A stretch of 64,000 nt of DNA. Origin: Erythroxylum novogranatense. Taxonomy: Eukaryota; Streptophyta; Magnoliopsida; Malpighiales; Erythroxylaceae. A model generated the notes under the pieces. The model did no database searches and had not been told where the DNA came from. It saw nothing but the letters and a program-made list of their open reading frames with translations. The stretch is from the NCBI GenBank assembly GCA_029891385.1, contig JAIWQS010000023.1, positions 1-64,000 of the forward strand, in the 5' to 3' direction. The position numbers were made by a program, and so were the translations under genes. Positions 1-12,300 of the stretch are shown piece after piece; the first letter of the stretch is position 1, and the number at the start of each line of letters is the position of its first letter.

Positions 1-1641
1 ATTCCCAATTTCCCATGAAATGAAATTCAATGTTTCACGAATCCGATGCCTCAAGAATCAGGTCAATCGGATGTCGGACGAAAAAGTTATGAGCAAAAGA
101 ATCACCAAATACCAAATAATCAAATAATAATAAAAACAATATATACATATTGCAAGCGCCTCATGAGGCGAGGGCGTCGCCCTCATGAGGCCGACTCATT
201 TGGCCTCGTCGCGAGGGTGAGGAGTCGCCCTCGCGAGGCCGACTCATTTTGCTTCGTCGCGAGGGCGAGACGTAGCCCTCGCGACCGGGCTGACTTACCT
301 TGCCTCGCGAGGTTCCTCTACTTCCTTGCCCTTTTTCCTGTTTTCAATCCAAATTTTCAGTGACCATAATTCTTAGAACACAATTCAGGAAAATGCAAAC
401 CATAGCTTGTTGGAAAGATCATGAAACCCTCTACAATTCTCAAGAAGATCATAAAAATCAATTTCACCCCTAAGGATGTCAAAAATCCAATCAAACTTAC
501 TGCCTACGTAAAACCTATTAACACAGGGCAGTACATTGCAAATTCAATAACTCTCTGATTCTTCACTCAAAAATTACACAATAAATAAGGCAGTAAGATC
601 ACAATGTTATCTACAACTTTCATGTATAACCCAAAAGCAAATTCACTTGTTAACTAGGTCAAACAATTCCACAAAGAATCTGTCCACTGAAATCAACCAA
701 TCTAGACCGTAATTTTCCAAACAGCATATCTCTTAGCACAAATGTCACAAAATTCACTACCTTATATCCCTGAAAAGATAAGATCTCAAACTTCAATTTT
801 CATGAAGAACTCAAAATCCAATTCAATTTCTAACAATTTCAAAACTGTTATGCAATTTACTGCCATGATCAGCAATTCATAACCTAATGCAGGTTCAGTT
901 TTTGTAAAATCATAACTCCCAAATCTGACCTTCAAAACTTACATGCCATATATCCTTTTCAAGATAATTTCTTCCTCTACAACATTTCAGAAGATCACCA
1001 AAGCCAATTCAAGTCACAAAAATTGCTAAAATTGCTTCCAATCAGAAAGCTCACAAAATCGACAATTAGGCTAGGTTTCCACAAATGACAGAACATCAGT
1101 CAACATTCCACAATGCATAACTCCCAATATACAGATCGAAAAATAGCAAAATCAGTGGGAATGGAAAGCTAACTTAATATGCTTCAACTTTCATGAAGAC
1201 CATTGTCCCTAATTCTATATCAATTAATTTAGAAAATCATCAAAACAATCAGGTTATTAATCAGGATCTGTTTACCTAAGTCAAAACAGTAACTTTCCAA
1301 GCCAAATTTCAACCTTTTAAAGTTACAATTTGACAACACCTATTTCACACAAAAATGTAGCCAACAAACCAAAGTTTAAGTGGCCACAAACCTCACCTCA
1401 TTTGCATCCATATACAATGAGTTATGATCAAAACAGTACAATCGATTAAAACCCTACATTTCGAGATATTGTCTTAGGCACGCATAAGCAAGAATATCAT
1501 GTATGCATGCAGTAATTTCATGTGCACAAATGTGACTGTGGACCAATCATATTATGCATGAACAGTCCTATGCACTCCAAATCTATTCCATCCTATGTCA
1601 AATTTACTATTTAACCATTCACGATGGGGTGGGATATTACG
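1..1641 (-). repeat. Decayed Ty3/Gypsy LTR fragment 1
   Basis: The sequence from base 1 lines up with the LTR interior at about 46680 onward: the same order of short phrases around the sites where that LTR reads GTCAATCGGACGTCGGACGG and GGAAAGATCACGAAACC. It ends at GGGATATTAC, a mutated form of the LTR terminus GGGATGTTACA seen at 49290 and 56788. Compared with the full LTR it lacks about 1.2 kb (equivalent of 47900-49130) and the window starts inside it. No coding frame is credible. The orientation is inferred from the intact element at 45363-56788, which lies on the minus strand. Confidence 0.8.
152..315. repeat. GC-rich palindromic repeat cluster inside the LTR
   Basis: A block of about 160 bases, far richer in GC than its surroundings, contains nested inverted repeats: GCCTCATGAGGC at 158-169, GAGGGCGTCGCCCTC at 170-184, and several copies of the core TCGCGAGG. 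Phrases such as CCGACTCATTT recur with a spacing of about 60 bases, so it is also a short tandem repeat. The equivalent place in the intact LTRs (about 46800 and 54310) lacks it. Confidence 0.75.
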
Positions 1642-1651
1642 ATGTATGTCT

Positions 1652-1682
1652 GAGTCGACTTGTCGAGGATGTAAGTCGACTT
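1652..1682. repeat. Two copies of the AAGTCGACTT-type palindrome between LTR fragments
   Basis: The junction between the two Gypsy LTR fragments holds a variant GAGTCGACTT and, 20 bases on, a perfect AAGTCGACTT, separated by TGTCGAGGATGT. This resembles the array in the Sirevirus LTRs at 38581-38760 and 58035-58195. It may be a scrap of such an LTR, but it is too short to be sure. Confidence 0.45.
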
Positions 1683-4075
1683 ATGCTACTACAATGGCGA
1701 TTCGGACAACGTCCACCGACATCCCAAATTTCACAATTCATAACTCCTTGCTCAATTCCAAATTGGACAAACTTGGTATCTATTTTATAGAGAAAGAGAG
1801 CTCTACAAGTTTCATGAAGGACACAAAACTAATTTCACCTCTAAAAGTGCCAAAAATACACTCAAAGTTACTGCTTTCACAATGCCTCTCAAAACAGTGC
1901 AACATTTTGTCAAAACAGTGCAACATTTTATAAAATCCATAACTTCTCATTCCCTTTGCTAAAATTACAAGATTTATGCCAAATGAAATATCAGAATGTG
2001 ACCTACAACTTTCATGACCAACATGAAATCAAATTCAATTGCTAAGTAGGTCAAACAATTCAATGAACGATTCTGCCCTGAAATCACCTGAACTGAATAG
2101 CAATTTTATAAAAGCATAACTCCTTGTACAAATGTCAAAAATTTGCATACTTTATACCCATGAAAAGCTCAAACAGAATATTACACTTATTATGAAGGGC
2201 TTAACAGCCAATTCCATCTATAACAAACTCAGAGCTGTCATGCAAGTGGCTGCATACGATCACTAGTCAATGACTTAACTTAAGTCCAATCTTTGAAAAT
2301 TCATAAATCCCAATTCTGATATCCAAAAATAATATAGTATATCTCATTTTCAAGATAATTGCTTCCTCTACAACTTTCCAGAAGATCACTTAAGCCAATT
2401 CAAATAAAATAAATCTCCAAATTTGCTTCCAATCACAATACTCACAAAACCTACACTTATAGCTAGGTTTCACCCAAAATGCACATAACCAGTCAATAGT
2501 TAACAATTCATAACTCCCAACGTACATATCGAAAAATTGCAAAATCAGTGGCAATGGAAAGTTAACAAGATAGGCTTCAACTTTCCTTAAGATCATTTTC
2601 ACCAAGTCCTCCTAAATCAATCTAGAAAAATCATCAAAGTTTCAGGTCATCTAATTCAGATACTGTTCACACAGCCAGTATAGTTCACCTTCAAGGCAGA
2701 AATTTAACCTCTTCAAGTTACAATTAGACAACACTTATTTCACAAGAAATTGAAGCCAAAAATCTAAAGTTTAATTTAGCACAAACCTCACCTCATTTTC
2801 TTAACCACACAATTAGTTATGGCAAAAACATGAAACCATGATCAATTTGCATTTTCCAGCTTTGCTCCTAAACTTATATTCTATCACTTCCAATGCCAAT
2901 TACACATCAATAAACATCCACTTGAGACAAGGATTCAGCCAATAGGTCATCAAGACCTTCACCTAAACATCTAGCCTTAGAAATGGCAGCATCATAAAAT
3001 TAGTTTTCCTTCAATTTCCATTAATCTCACCTTCCAAAAATCAAGTCAAAACCAAGCTAAAACCAATCTCCTTCACTCATCATCAACAATCATGGATTTA
3101 TACCCAAACAATCAAGCCATGCTCTATGAAATTAATGCACAATACATCATAATTCATGCACAATAATTCCCATTTAATGCATCTAACTACCACTTCATTC
3201 ATTAAATGAACAACCAAAGCTTAAAACAAAAACTTACCTAATCAAGTTTTCAACTCTTCAATCTTTCAACTTATTGCACTAACTCCTCTATTCCTCCACA
3301 CCATGCACGACAACCACCATGATAAGAAGGTAGGAAGTTCAAGCTTGTAAAGAAAGCACTTAAGTTGGAGGATTTTCGAAAACTTGATGAAGAGGAAGAA
3401 GAGGAGAGTTTTCGGTGGAGGAGAACTACACAAAAGCAAGGGAAATCTTTCATTTGTTGCTAAAGGGTTGAAAGAGCCGTGGGTGAGTGGAAAAAAAACA
3501 AGTAAATCATCTTTTCATTCCTTCCACTAGAAGAACCGAGAATACTAGAATTCATTAAATGAGAGTAATATGTGTCAATTTGACACTAGTCCATAGTAAA
3601 GAAGAAAAGGACAAATTAATGGTCTTTGATAAAATAATCCAAACAAATAGAAATAATCCAATTGTCAAACCATTTTCAAGGGTACCAATTTGGTTCCCAC
3701 ATAATGCACCCAATAGTTCAGTACTATTGGACAAAATTTTCAATACCGAAATTCAACCGGTTAGCCACTTAGCGGTTTTCGATTCGAAAAATTTTCGAAA
3801 AATTTCAAAAATTTTCTAAAATTTTCTTAAAATATAAAACACATAAAGACTCACTCTAAATAATTTTTCAAATACAATTACCACGTAATTCACAACCACA
3901 TTCCATTTAGGCACAAATACCGGGAAATGTCATGAATGCATGTACAGTCAAGTTCATGTGCAGTTTCACTATTTACGTGTAATGATATGCATAAATATTA
4001 CAACCCAATACTAAACACTCTCGGCTCCCTTTTTAAATTACTATTTTACCCTTCTAGTGGGAGTGGGATGTTACA
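1683..4075 (-). repeat. Decayed Ty3/Gypsy LTR fragment 2
   Basis: A second partial copy of the same LTR family follows the first in the same orientation. It corresponds to the LTR from about 46850 to the terminus and ends with GGGATGTTACA at 4065-4075, preceded by the phrase TATTTTACCCTTCTAGTGGG that mirrors the terminus at 49255-49290. It is clearly more diverged than the intact pair, so it is older. No internal retrotransposon domain lies between fragments 1 and 2, so they look like LTR-LTR recombination debris, not an element. No target-site duplication could be read. Confidence 0.8.
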
Positions 4076-6153
4076 GTTACTGCTTTTAAAGGCACTGGAT
4101 TTGAGATGTTAGACTTGGTCTAAGATAGAAGCTAAGATTGGAGCAGAGTTACAGGATTTTTATCCACTTGTGTTGATTTCTTGTGTATGGGGAAAGATTT
4201 CCATGATAGATGTATAAAACCGTAGGATTGTTGTATTCTCAGGGCCGCTCAGTGAAGATTCATAGCGCAACTAACAACGAGAAAATTCGGTCTTTATAAG
4301 GATAATAGCAGATTATAGTCACCATCAAGTGTGTGTGTGTATATATATATATAAAACCTGCATCACTATTATCCTGTTACATCTATATGTAGGTCATTAG
4401 AAATAGCATCTTTATTATATAGGAGTAAGGCTATGTCTATCTAACCTCTTGGACTCCGTTTTACTGCGGAACTTTAGGATATAATGATGATGAGATGATA
4501 ATAAAAAATACCTAAGTTACTTCTAATACAAGTACTTATAGGTAGGGCTGCAAAATAGAGTTGCAGAGGGAGTAGACTCGAGAAATCACATATTCTCGTA
4601 AATTGTCAAGAGCTAGTGCTGAACCAGCATAACACCGATGTCAATCTTGTTCTAGAGTTTTTAAGCATAGTCATGTCTAACTAAAGTTTGACACAAAATT
4701 GTCATTAGAACTGATTTTATGCTATTTCTCTGTATAAATTTAAGATGAGTTTGGCGCTAGTTTATAATCAACTTTGATGCTAGTCTTGCTCTACTTCTTA
4801 CTTTCTTAAACCTTCGTGAAAGCGAAGAGTTTGTCTACAAGTATGTAGGATGTTTATTTTGCCTTATTCCATCACCTTCTTCTCTTTTGGGCACCTTCAA
4901 GATATATTTAGCTTTAATCTTTTACAAAGTTATTTTTCATCTTCTTATCTTCAATTGGTTTCAAAATTTTATTATTTAATAACAGCGGAGAAAGTTGTAC
5001 TATTTATTTCGCAAATTCATCACTGGAAAAATATGATAAAATTGATATAAAACATATTGCAAAAGTGTCAAATACCAATTCAAATATATTTGAATATTAG
5101 TTTTTGAAAAATATTTGAATATTAGTTAATTAATTAAACAAACTTTTATAAAATAAATAAAATCTTTAATTAATTATCTTTCAAATATAGAATGATCTGA
5201 TTGCGTATAAAATATAAACCAACATAAACACAACTATACCATCTAGCTTTTCTTTTCAAAATAAAAGAATTATATTTTCATAAGAAGAAAATTCGCAGTT
5301 GTTATTTTTAAATATATATTAAATAAATTCTCAAATACAATTCAAAATTATATATTTTAAATAAATTATTTAATAAGTTTAAAATAGGTCTATATTGCAC
5401 TTTAATATGATGTAACCTCGGTGGCGTGATTCTCGGTAATGCGGCTTACCAGTTTAAACGCCATTAATTAATTATTCACCCTTTCACGTCTGAAAAGGGA
5501 AATAATTGTTGTGAACAACTGTATGGTCTCTCATCATCGCATCAGCGCCATGCCAACAAGGTCACTAGCACAGTCAAGAATTTTATATGTGGAGTTCTGG
5601 CTGTGGCCTCCAACTTTCATCCCTATAATACGCAGTCATTTTATGAGATTCTGTCAATATCACACCAACATTATAAAAGAAAAAAACGTAATTTTAATTT
5701 TTAATTTGATTACTTTAAAAGTTATATTTAATATAACTTAATATAATTTATTAATAATAAACTCTACCGCTAAATTCCTAAAGAAGTTACAGAAATTAAA
5801 ATCAGCAAAATACTATTTTGGAGACTTTTGAGCACATTATTCTACACGTAATTGGGGTTCAATCTTGACCGGAGGCATCAAAATGTAAAAGTTCTTGATG
5901 ACTTCGCTTTCATGATGTTTGTAATATAGCACGAGATATTGATAAAATTACAAGAACACCCCCTACACTACATTTTCTAATTCTGCCGGTAGGATTAGGA
6001 AAGGAATAAAAGAGAACTGAAAATGCGGGTGACGTGGACAGGTGGGGGTTAGGAAGGAGCATCCGTGGTCTTTGGGTTGGGGACTTGACCACCCGAAGTT
6101 TCCGTTACAAGCATGCATTTGCTTGTTACTTGTTGTCCTAATTCAAATAAATT
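4076..6153. other. AT-rich intergenic spacer upstream of the RhoGAP gene
   Basis: About 2 kb without a supportable gene; short frames here are typical of AT-rich random sequence. A compound microsatellite of GT then AT repeats sits at 4329-4353. The last few hundred bases should contain the promoter of the downstream gene. Confidence 0.7.
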
Positions 6154-6160
6154 TATAAAA
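6154..6160 (+). promoter_or_regulatory. Candidate TATA box of the RhoGAP gene
   Basis: TATAAAA lies about 207 bases upstream of the ATG at 6367 and is followed by a CT-rich stretch of the kind common in plant 5' leaders. A possible leader intron runs from the GT after CTAACCAAG (about 6222) to the acceptor CTTGCAG just before GGACTGGCGG (about 6300). This is inferred from sequence only. Confidence 0.5.
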
Positions 6161-6366
6161 GACGAGTTATTTTATTTTCTCATCTTTAAACTTGCCACTT
6201 TCTCTTTGCTTTCTAACCAAGGTACATTCTCGATTCTGTTTTGTTGAGCTTCTTTCCATATTTATTTGAGAGTTTCCATCATTGCCAGTACTGCTTGCAG
6301 GGACTGGCGGTTGTTTGGCTGATCATAAGGAGCGAGGTATGATTTTCTGATCTGGTGGATCCGAGG

Positions 6367-9300
6367 ATGACGGCGAACAAGAACACCGATTCTTCTCAGG
6401 TACGTACATTTCGCTTTGCATTGCGATTTTCTTGTCAATGTGGAGTGATCACGTCTAGACTTGTTATGATTTTGATATTCATGTTGTTTGTTTGTTCTTT
6501 GTAGGGAGATGGCGGCGGCGCTCCTACGCCTTCGTCACCGTCGTGGCACGCCGATCAGCCGCACTCTCGTAATAACAATACAGTAACTAATTTCTCTCTT
6601 TTCGTTCACTATTCGTCTCTTCTGTTTTATTCTCTTTTTATTGATGCATTGTAACCGCCAAAAGTCAAAGTCACCAACCGTTGATCGAGTCATTAAACTT
6701 TAGCAAATTTGTACAGAATGTGCTAGTTCTTGTGGCGACATAAACACACATGAAATGAAATAGTACGAGATTATCTATTATTTTTGTCATAGTTACAGGA
6801 CAGAAGCGAAATCTATAGTTGTTGGAGGTTACTGATGGGTAGAACCGCTATATCATCTGCTTTTATTAAGTTTGACTATGATTTTAAAGGTTAATTGCTT
6901 CACGTGGTTTCTGTTTGTTGCTTATATCAATTGGTAGTTTCTGTTGTTAAGTTTCTTGTCATTTGTTGCCTGATAGACTATAATCTGTCTCGCAGGTTTT
7001 GAAGAGTGGACCTCTTTTCTTATCATCCAAAGGTGTGTTTTCATTATTATGGTTTTTTTTTTTCTTATAGTGAACGATTTGTCGCAAGAAAATGAATGCA
7101 CAAGCCTTGAATGCCCTTGCATTGGAGTTTTTTTTTTATAGCAACGATAAAGTCATTGTTAAGTCACTTTTTAGAATCAGTAGTTAGTTGGTATAAAGTA
7201 ATTCCTTGATTTTTTTTTTAATGTAGGGATTGGATGGACATCATGGAAAAAGCGATGGTTTATTTTGACACGAACTTCACTTGTTTTCTTCAGAGGCGAC
7301 CCGGTATGTAACATAAAGTATTTATGCAGCGGATGATCAACTTTTCTTATGTGATTATTATATTAATTTTTTAAGAGTGCTATTCTTTGCGAATCATTGA
7401 GATTTTACTAGCTGTTGTTGATTAATTTTCTCAGAATGTTGCTCCTCAAAGGGAGTGAAGTAAATTTAACTCTTGGTGGCATTGACCTCAACAATTCAGG
7501 CAGGTTGGCTTCCTTTTCAGATTCGACATTTATAATTTCTAACTCTATTTTCATGGTTGGCGCTGTCTTGGAGTTTGTACTACTTTACTAACTTTAAAAT
7601 GTCTTTGAATAATCTCTAGTGTTGTCGTCAAAGCAGATAAAAACTCTTGACTGTTCTCTTTCCTGATGGCCGTGATGGAAGAGCTTTCACTCTTAAGGTG
7701 TTTCTTTATTTCTTCCTCAATATGTTCCTTCTGATATTGTGCTTGGCATCATAGCTGCTTGCTCTCTTTAGACTGTTCTAAAGTTGCAAGAGGATTGCAC
7801 CAAAAGATAATTCATTTGGCTTGACCTTGATTCAGGTCAAGTTAATGCATCACTTGACACAAGACTTCAACTTGACTCGATTAGATCCTTACAAGCTAGA
7901 TTTTGTGTAGTTATCATGCTTGAATTTGCTTTATGAAGTGATCATCTTCCCACCTCTTTTATTTCTTTGAAAGGATGTGCGAAAATTACTACAACAAGAC
8001 AAAAGAAATGAGAGGGTTGAGACAGTCTGAAGATGAGCTTTTACATTCTGATTTCATTTCTTCGTGTCTGAGCTCCTAAGTTCTCAGGCTTTGCTCATTG
8101 AATTAACAAAATTAGATATTGTGATTTGAGTGTGTTTCATTGTGATCCAAGTAAGGAGGCTTGTTTAGATATTTGAAAAAGTTGTGTTTTCCAAATGGGA
8201 AAAGTCTAGGGAGAAACAAACTGAAAATTGCTATGTTAAAAACCCATGTTTAAAATTTACTAATTTTTTTCTTGATGTTGGATTAGTGTCTCAGTCTAAT
8301 GCGATAACCTTGTTGACAGGCTGAAACTATGGAAGATTTGTATGAGTGGAAAACTGCACTTGAGAATGCTCTCGCACAGGCACCAAATACTGCAATTGTC
8401 ATGGGGCAAAATGGTATCTTAAAAAATGAGCAGATTGATGGGACTGATGGTTCAACTGAAAAGGGTATGTTTATATGTACTTTTTCTTTGACACCTATGT
8501 TTGTAAGTATGTGATGGAGTATTCATATGCGACTTTCTGTATGACCTCAGGGAAAAAACACTAATTTCTTTTATGTTCATTTAGATACTACGAGTAATCA
8601 GCGGCGAAGATGCCTAGGAGACTATTGATAAACTCTGTATAAGCAACTCTAATTTTTGCATGAAAACAACAAATGGTTTTCTTGTTAGTTTTCTGGGTCC
8701 TGTATTTTCAATTCCTTTTTTTCTGACCGTCCTCAGGTCATAACATGAAAATTGTTTTCTTCTTGGTCTACATTATCAAGTATGGCAATCTCTGTAAGTT
8801 GTCTTTTGGTGTAGTTTCTGCGGCATGAGATCTTACATGAAACTTTATTAAGATTCTGGACTTGGAAAATTGAATTCAATTTTAACTTCAGTGAGATTAT
8901 GACATGTTGGCCTTTCCACTCCCTGCCCCTTTTGTAGCAAAGGAGAAGCCACCTCAAAGTCATTGATTATTGGCAGACCAGTCCTCCTTGCCCTAGAGGA
9001 TGTTGATGGGTCTCCATCTTTCCTGGAAAAGGCTCTAACATTTATAGAAGAGCATGGTGGGTATTCTTTTCATTATCAATGTTTAAATTGCATTTTAAAC
9101 AACCAAGACACTTTCTTGCACACCTGTCTTCTCAAGGAAGAGGTTTTCCTATTGAATCAAGGAGCTGCTGGTCTTTATGTTCAAATTTTCATGCCTGCAA
9201 CTAGAGACTGCATGATACTAACTTTTTTCTGCAATGCATAATTGATTTGTTTCTGTAATAGTAGAAGTAAAGTGCCGAAGATGTGATTTTGAGCTAGTTT

Positions 9301-12300
9301 CTATTTTCTAAATTTATTTGTTTGTCTAGTGTGAGTTGGAAGAAAGTGTTTCAATTTTTATGCGTTCTTGAGTGGTATCTGTATTAAGCTCATGAAGGCA
9401 TTTTTTGAACCTGCGTTTTGCATGATTCTATTGAATGGGATGTTCATGTTTCCATGTCCTTTGGCCTATAATATCCTCTTATAGCCAGAAATGGACAGAT
9501 AATTTTCTTCTTTATATTCGAAGTTATGAATCATTTATTTTTATCGCTTCGAAACAAACATTTGCTCAAAATTAATAACTTCAACTATTTTAGTCTCTAC
9601 GACCTTGAATTAATTTCCCAGGGTGTGTAGGAATCTGCACTTGCACTCTTGTGCAGTTATATTCTTTAGATGTAATTTAAGTTAGGAAGGAATTGCACAT
9701 GGGATTAAACCTTCTGTTATTGATGTAACCCATCTTATCCCATTTATATCTCACAAATAAACCTTCGCACAAAATATTATTACTGAAGTACCATGACCAG
9801 TTGTAAGTCTGTAGGAGCACCATTTTATTTATGCAGCAACTTTCAAAAGTTGCTTAGATCTCATCAGCTGAAAATAATTAACAGGTACCAAAGTGGAAGG
9901 CATCCTGCGGCAAGCTGCAGATGTCGATGATGTTGAATGTCGAATTCAAGAATATGAACAGGGTTGGTCAATTGAAATGATTTGGTTTCTTTGATTACCA
10001 TTTAGTTTCTTCTACTTTTTAATGCAGTTACTGCACGCTGCCCTATATCAGATTTCACATGTATGAATTTTGAAGATTAGGTATCAAGCGTAACATTAAT
10101 TAATGGTTTAAGATTGATGATAATCAATTGTTGAGATACTGTACAAGTGATGAAGTCCTATCTACTCATAAATCCATCTTCTGACAACTTTGGGTTATGA
10201 AATATGATTTGCAGGGAAAACAGAATTTCTCCAGGGTGAAGATGCACATGTTATTGGTGATTGTATCAAGGTATTTTTGTTTTATTTTAATCACAAAAGT
10301 GTTAATCCCTTCAATGAGCTATGACATTATTTGGAGCCAAAGATTTCTTTTAATGTTCTTATAAATTTTCAGTATTTCCTGCAGGAGTTACCTTCATCAC
10401 CAGTGCCTGCTTCTTGCTGCAATGCTCTGCTAGAAGCATGCCGTAAGTGTACTGGAGAATTTCTTATGTTGACATTGTGTCCTGTCCTCTGTTTTCTTAT
10501 GCACTTCATATGTGGTATACTTGAAAACTAATTTAAAGTGTAGCAATTGCATCATAGTTTTAACCTTGCTGCTGCATTTTTCAATCTTAAACAATAATCC
10601 TATATTACAACCCTTCTGTTTGGTTGGTGTGGAAAATTTTCATTTAACATCTTTGACCCAGAATTATCAATTAAAGGAGGGCTACTTCTGTTTAGTTGTT
10701 TAATTATGTAAATACTTCTGCAAATGTTGCAGAGCATGTGAAATTTATTTGTCCAAAAGCTCTTGATTTACACTTACTGTTTCAACTCCTCATAAATCAT
10801 CTATGCGGTTCTAAATTTTATTAATTGATGTAGCAAATGAATGCCCTGTTTCTGATGTTACATGTTACCTGGCACATATGTTCAGTTTTCTTATAACATC
10901 AAGATAATGTTCATTGCTTAAAATGGTTTTAACATTAAATTCTTCTGTAAGTTCTTTTTTAATGTTAAATGAGGAAAATGCTTTTGCCTGTGGGATAAGT
11001 CTTTAAGATAATGATGAATCAGGTCTTTTTAAATCTATCAGAATCTTGGTTTATTATTTTGTTGAATTTAGTAATCACCTTTCATGTTAATTATTATTGG
11101 AATAACATCAAAGATAGAATGTTTTGAAATCCTTTATCTATGACAACAAGATGACAAAGGCACCATAGAATGACCAAGTACATTGCTGAAATTTTTGATG
11201 ATATTCCATAGGCATCTACGAGTACATTTTGTTTGTATATGCGGTACACCAAGCAATTATCTACTTGAGTGACTCCTAAAATCTAGATATGACATTCTTG
11301 TTGTGTAAACTATTAGGCTCCTTGGATAATTTATTCAGATACAAGTGCAAGGAATTTGATCCACTCTTCATAACAAAGAGTTTCTCTTTTTTATTGCTTT
11401 ATTTCTTCTGATCCCTGGCTGAATTTCAAATTTTCAGGAACTGAACGTAGCAAGAGAGTGAATGCTATGCGTACAGCAATATGTGAAACTTTCCCTGAAC
11501 CAAACCGTCGGTTGTTGCAAAGGTAGTTCGTATAACTTTTCCAGTACTCAAATATCTGAAATTTTAAGATGAGCTCAACTTGGTCTTGTGATATATGCAA
11601 GCAATGATGCTTTAAATGTGTTGTCTTTGGACCTGAATTCGTACTTGCTGTTGTTTGGGAAAGAGAAGAGGTTAAAAACAAGAAACATATACAGTTAAAA
11701 GCACCAAAATTTGAAAAAGATGTATGTATTTTGTAACTGGCTGTTCTTTCCTATACCCATAATGAGAGCACTTGCTTCTCCCTGTACTTCCAGGTATATC
11801 ATTCACCAGATTTTAAAATTGTAGTGTGTACTAGTGCCAACCTAGTGCATGATGTCATATATTAGAAGCCTATAATTCTGGCAAAGTATTGATTCATTGG
11901 ATGTAATTCTCTGCTTTGTCTAGAATGACTCAGCCTCAACAGCTAGAGGCAGAATGTGGAACAGATAACTGCTTTTGAATTGAGACTTTTAGTTCTAGAT
12001 TGAATATTCAAGTAGGGATGCTGAGGTGACAAATGGTTGTAAAGGCTTATGTATTATGCAAGTTTTGTCATACAAAAGAAAATTCTCTTTCCTATGAAAA
12101 TGATGCCTTTTCTGCTTGTGGCACTAATTATGGATCAATTGCTCAATTTTCTCTGTTATTCAGAATTCTTTTAATGATGCAAGCTGTGGCTTCTAACAAA
12201 GCTGTGAACCGAATGAGCACTTCAGCTGTAGCTGCTTGCATGGCACCATTACTTCTTCGTCCTCTTCTGGCTGGCGACTGTGAAATTGAAACTAATATTG

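Noticed and set aside
46..363. 105-codon plus-strand frame over the GC-rich block
   Set aside because: It lies in a decayed LTR and owes its openness to the GC-rich repeat; no family resemblance.
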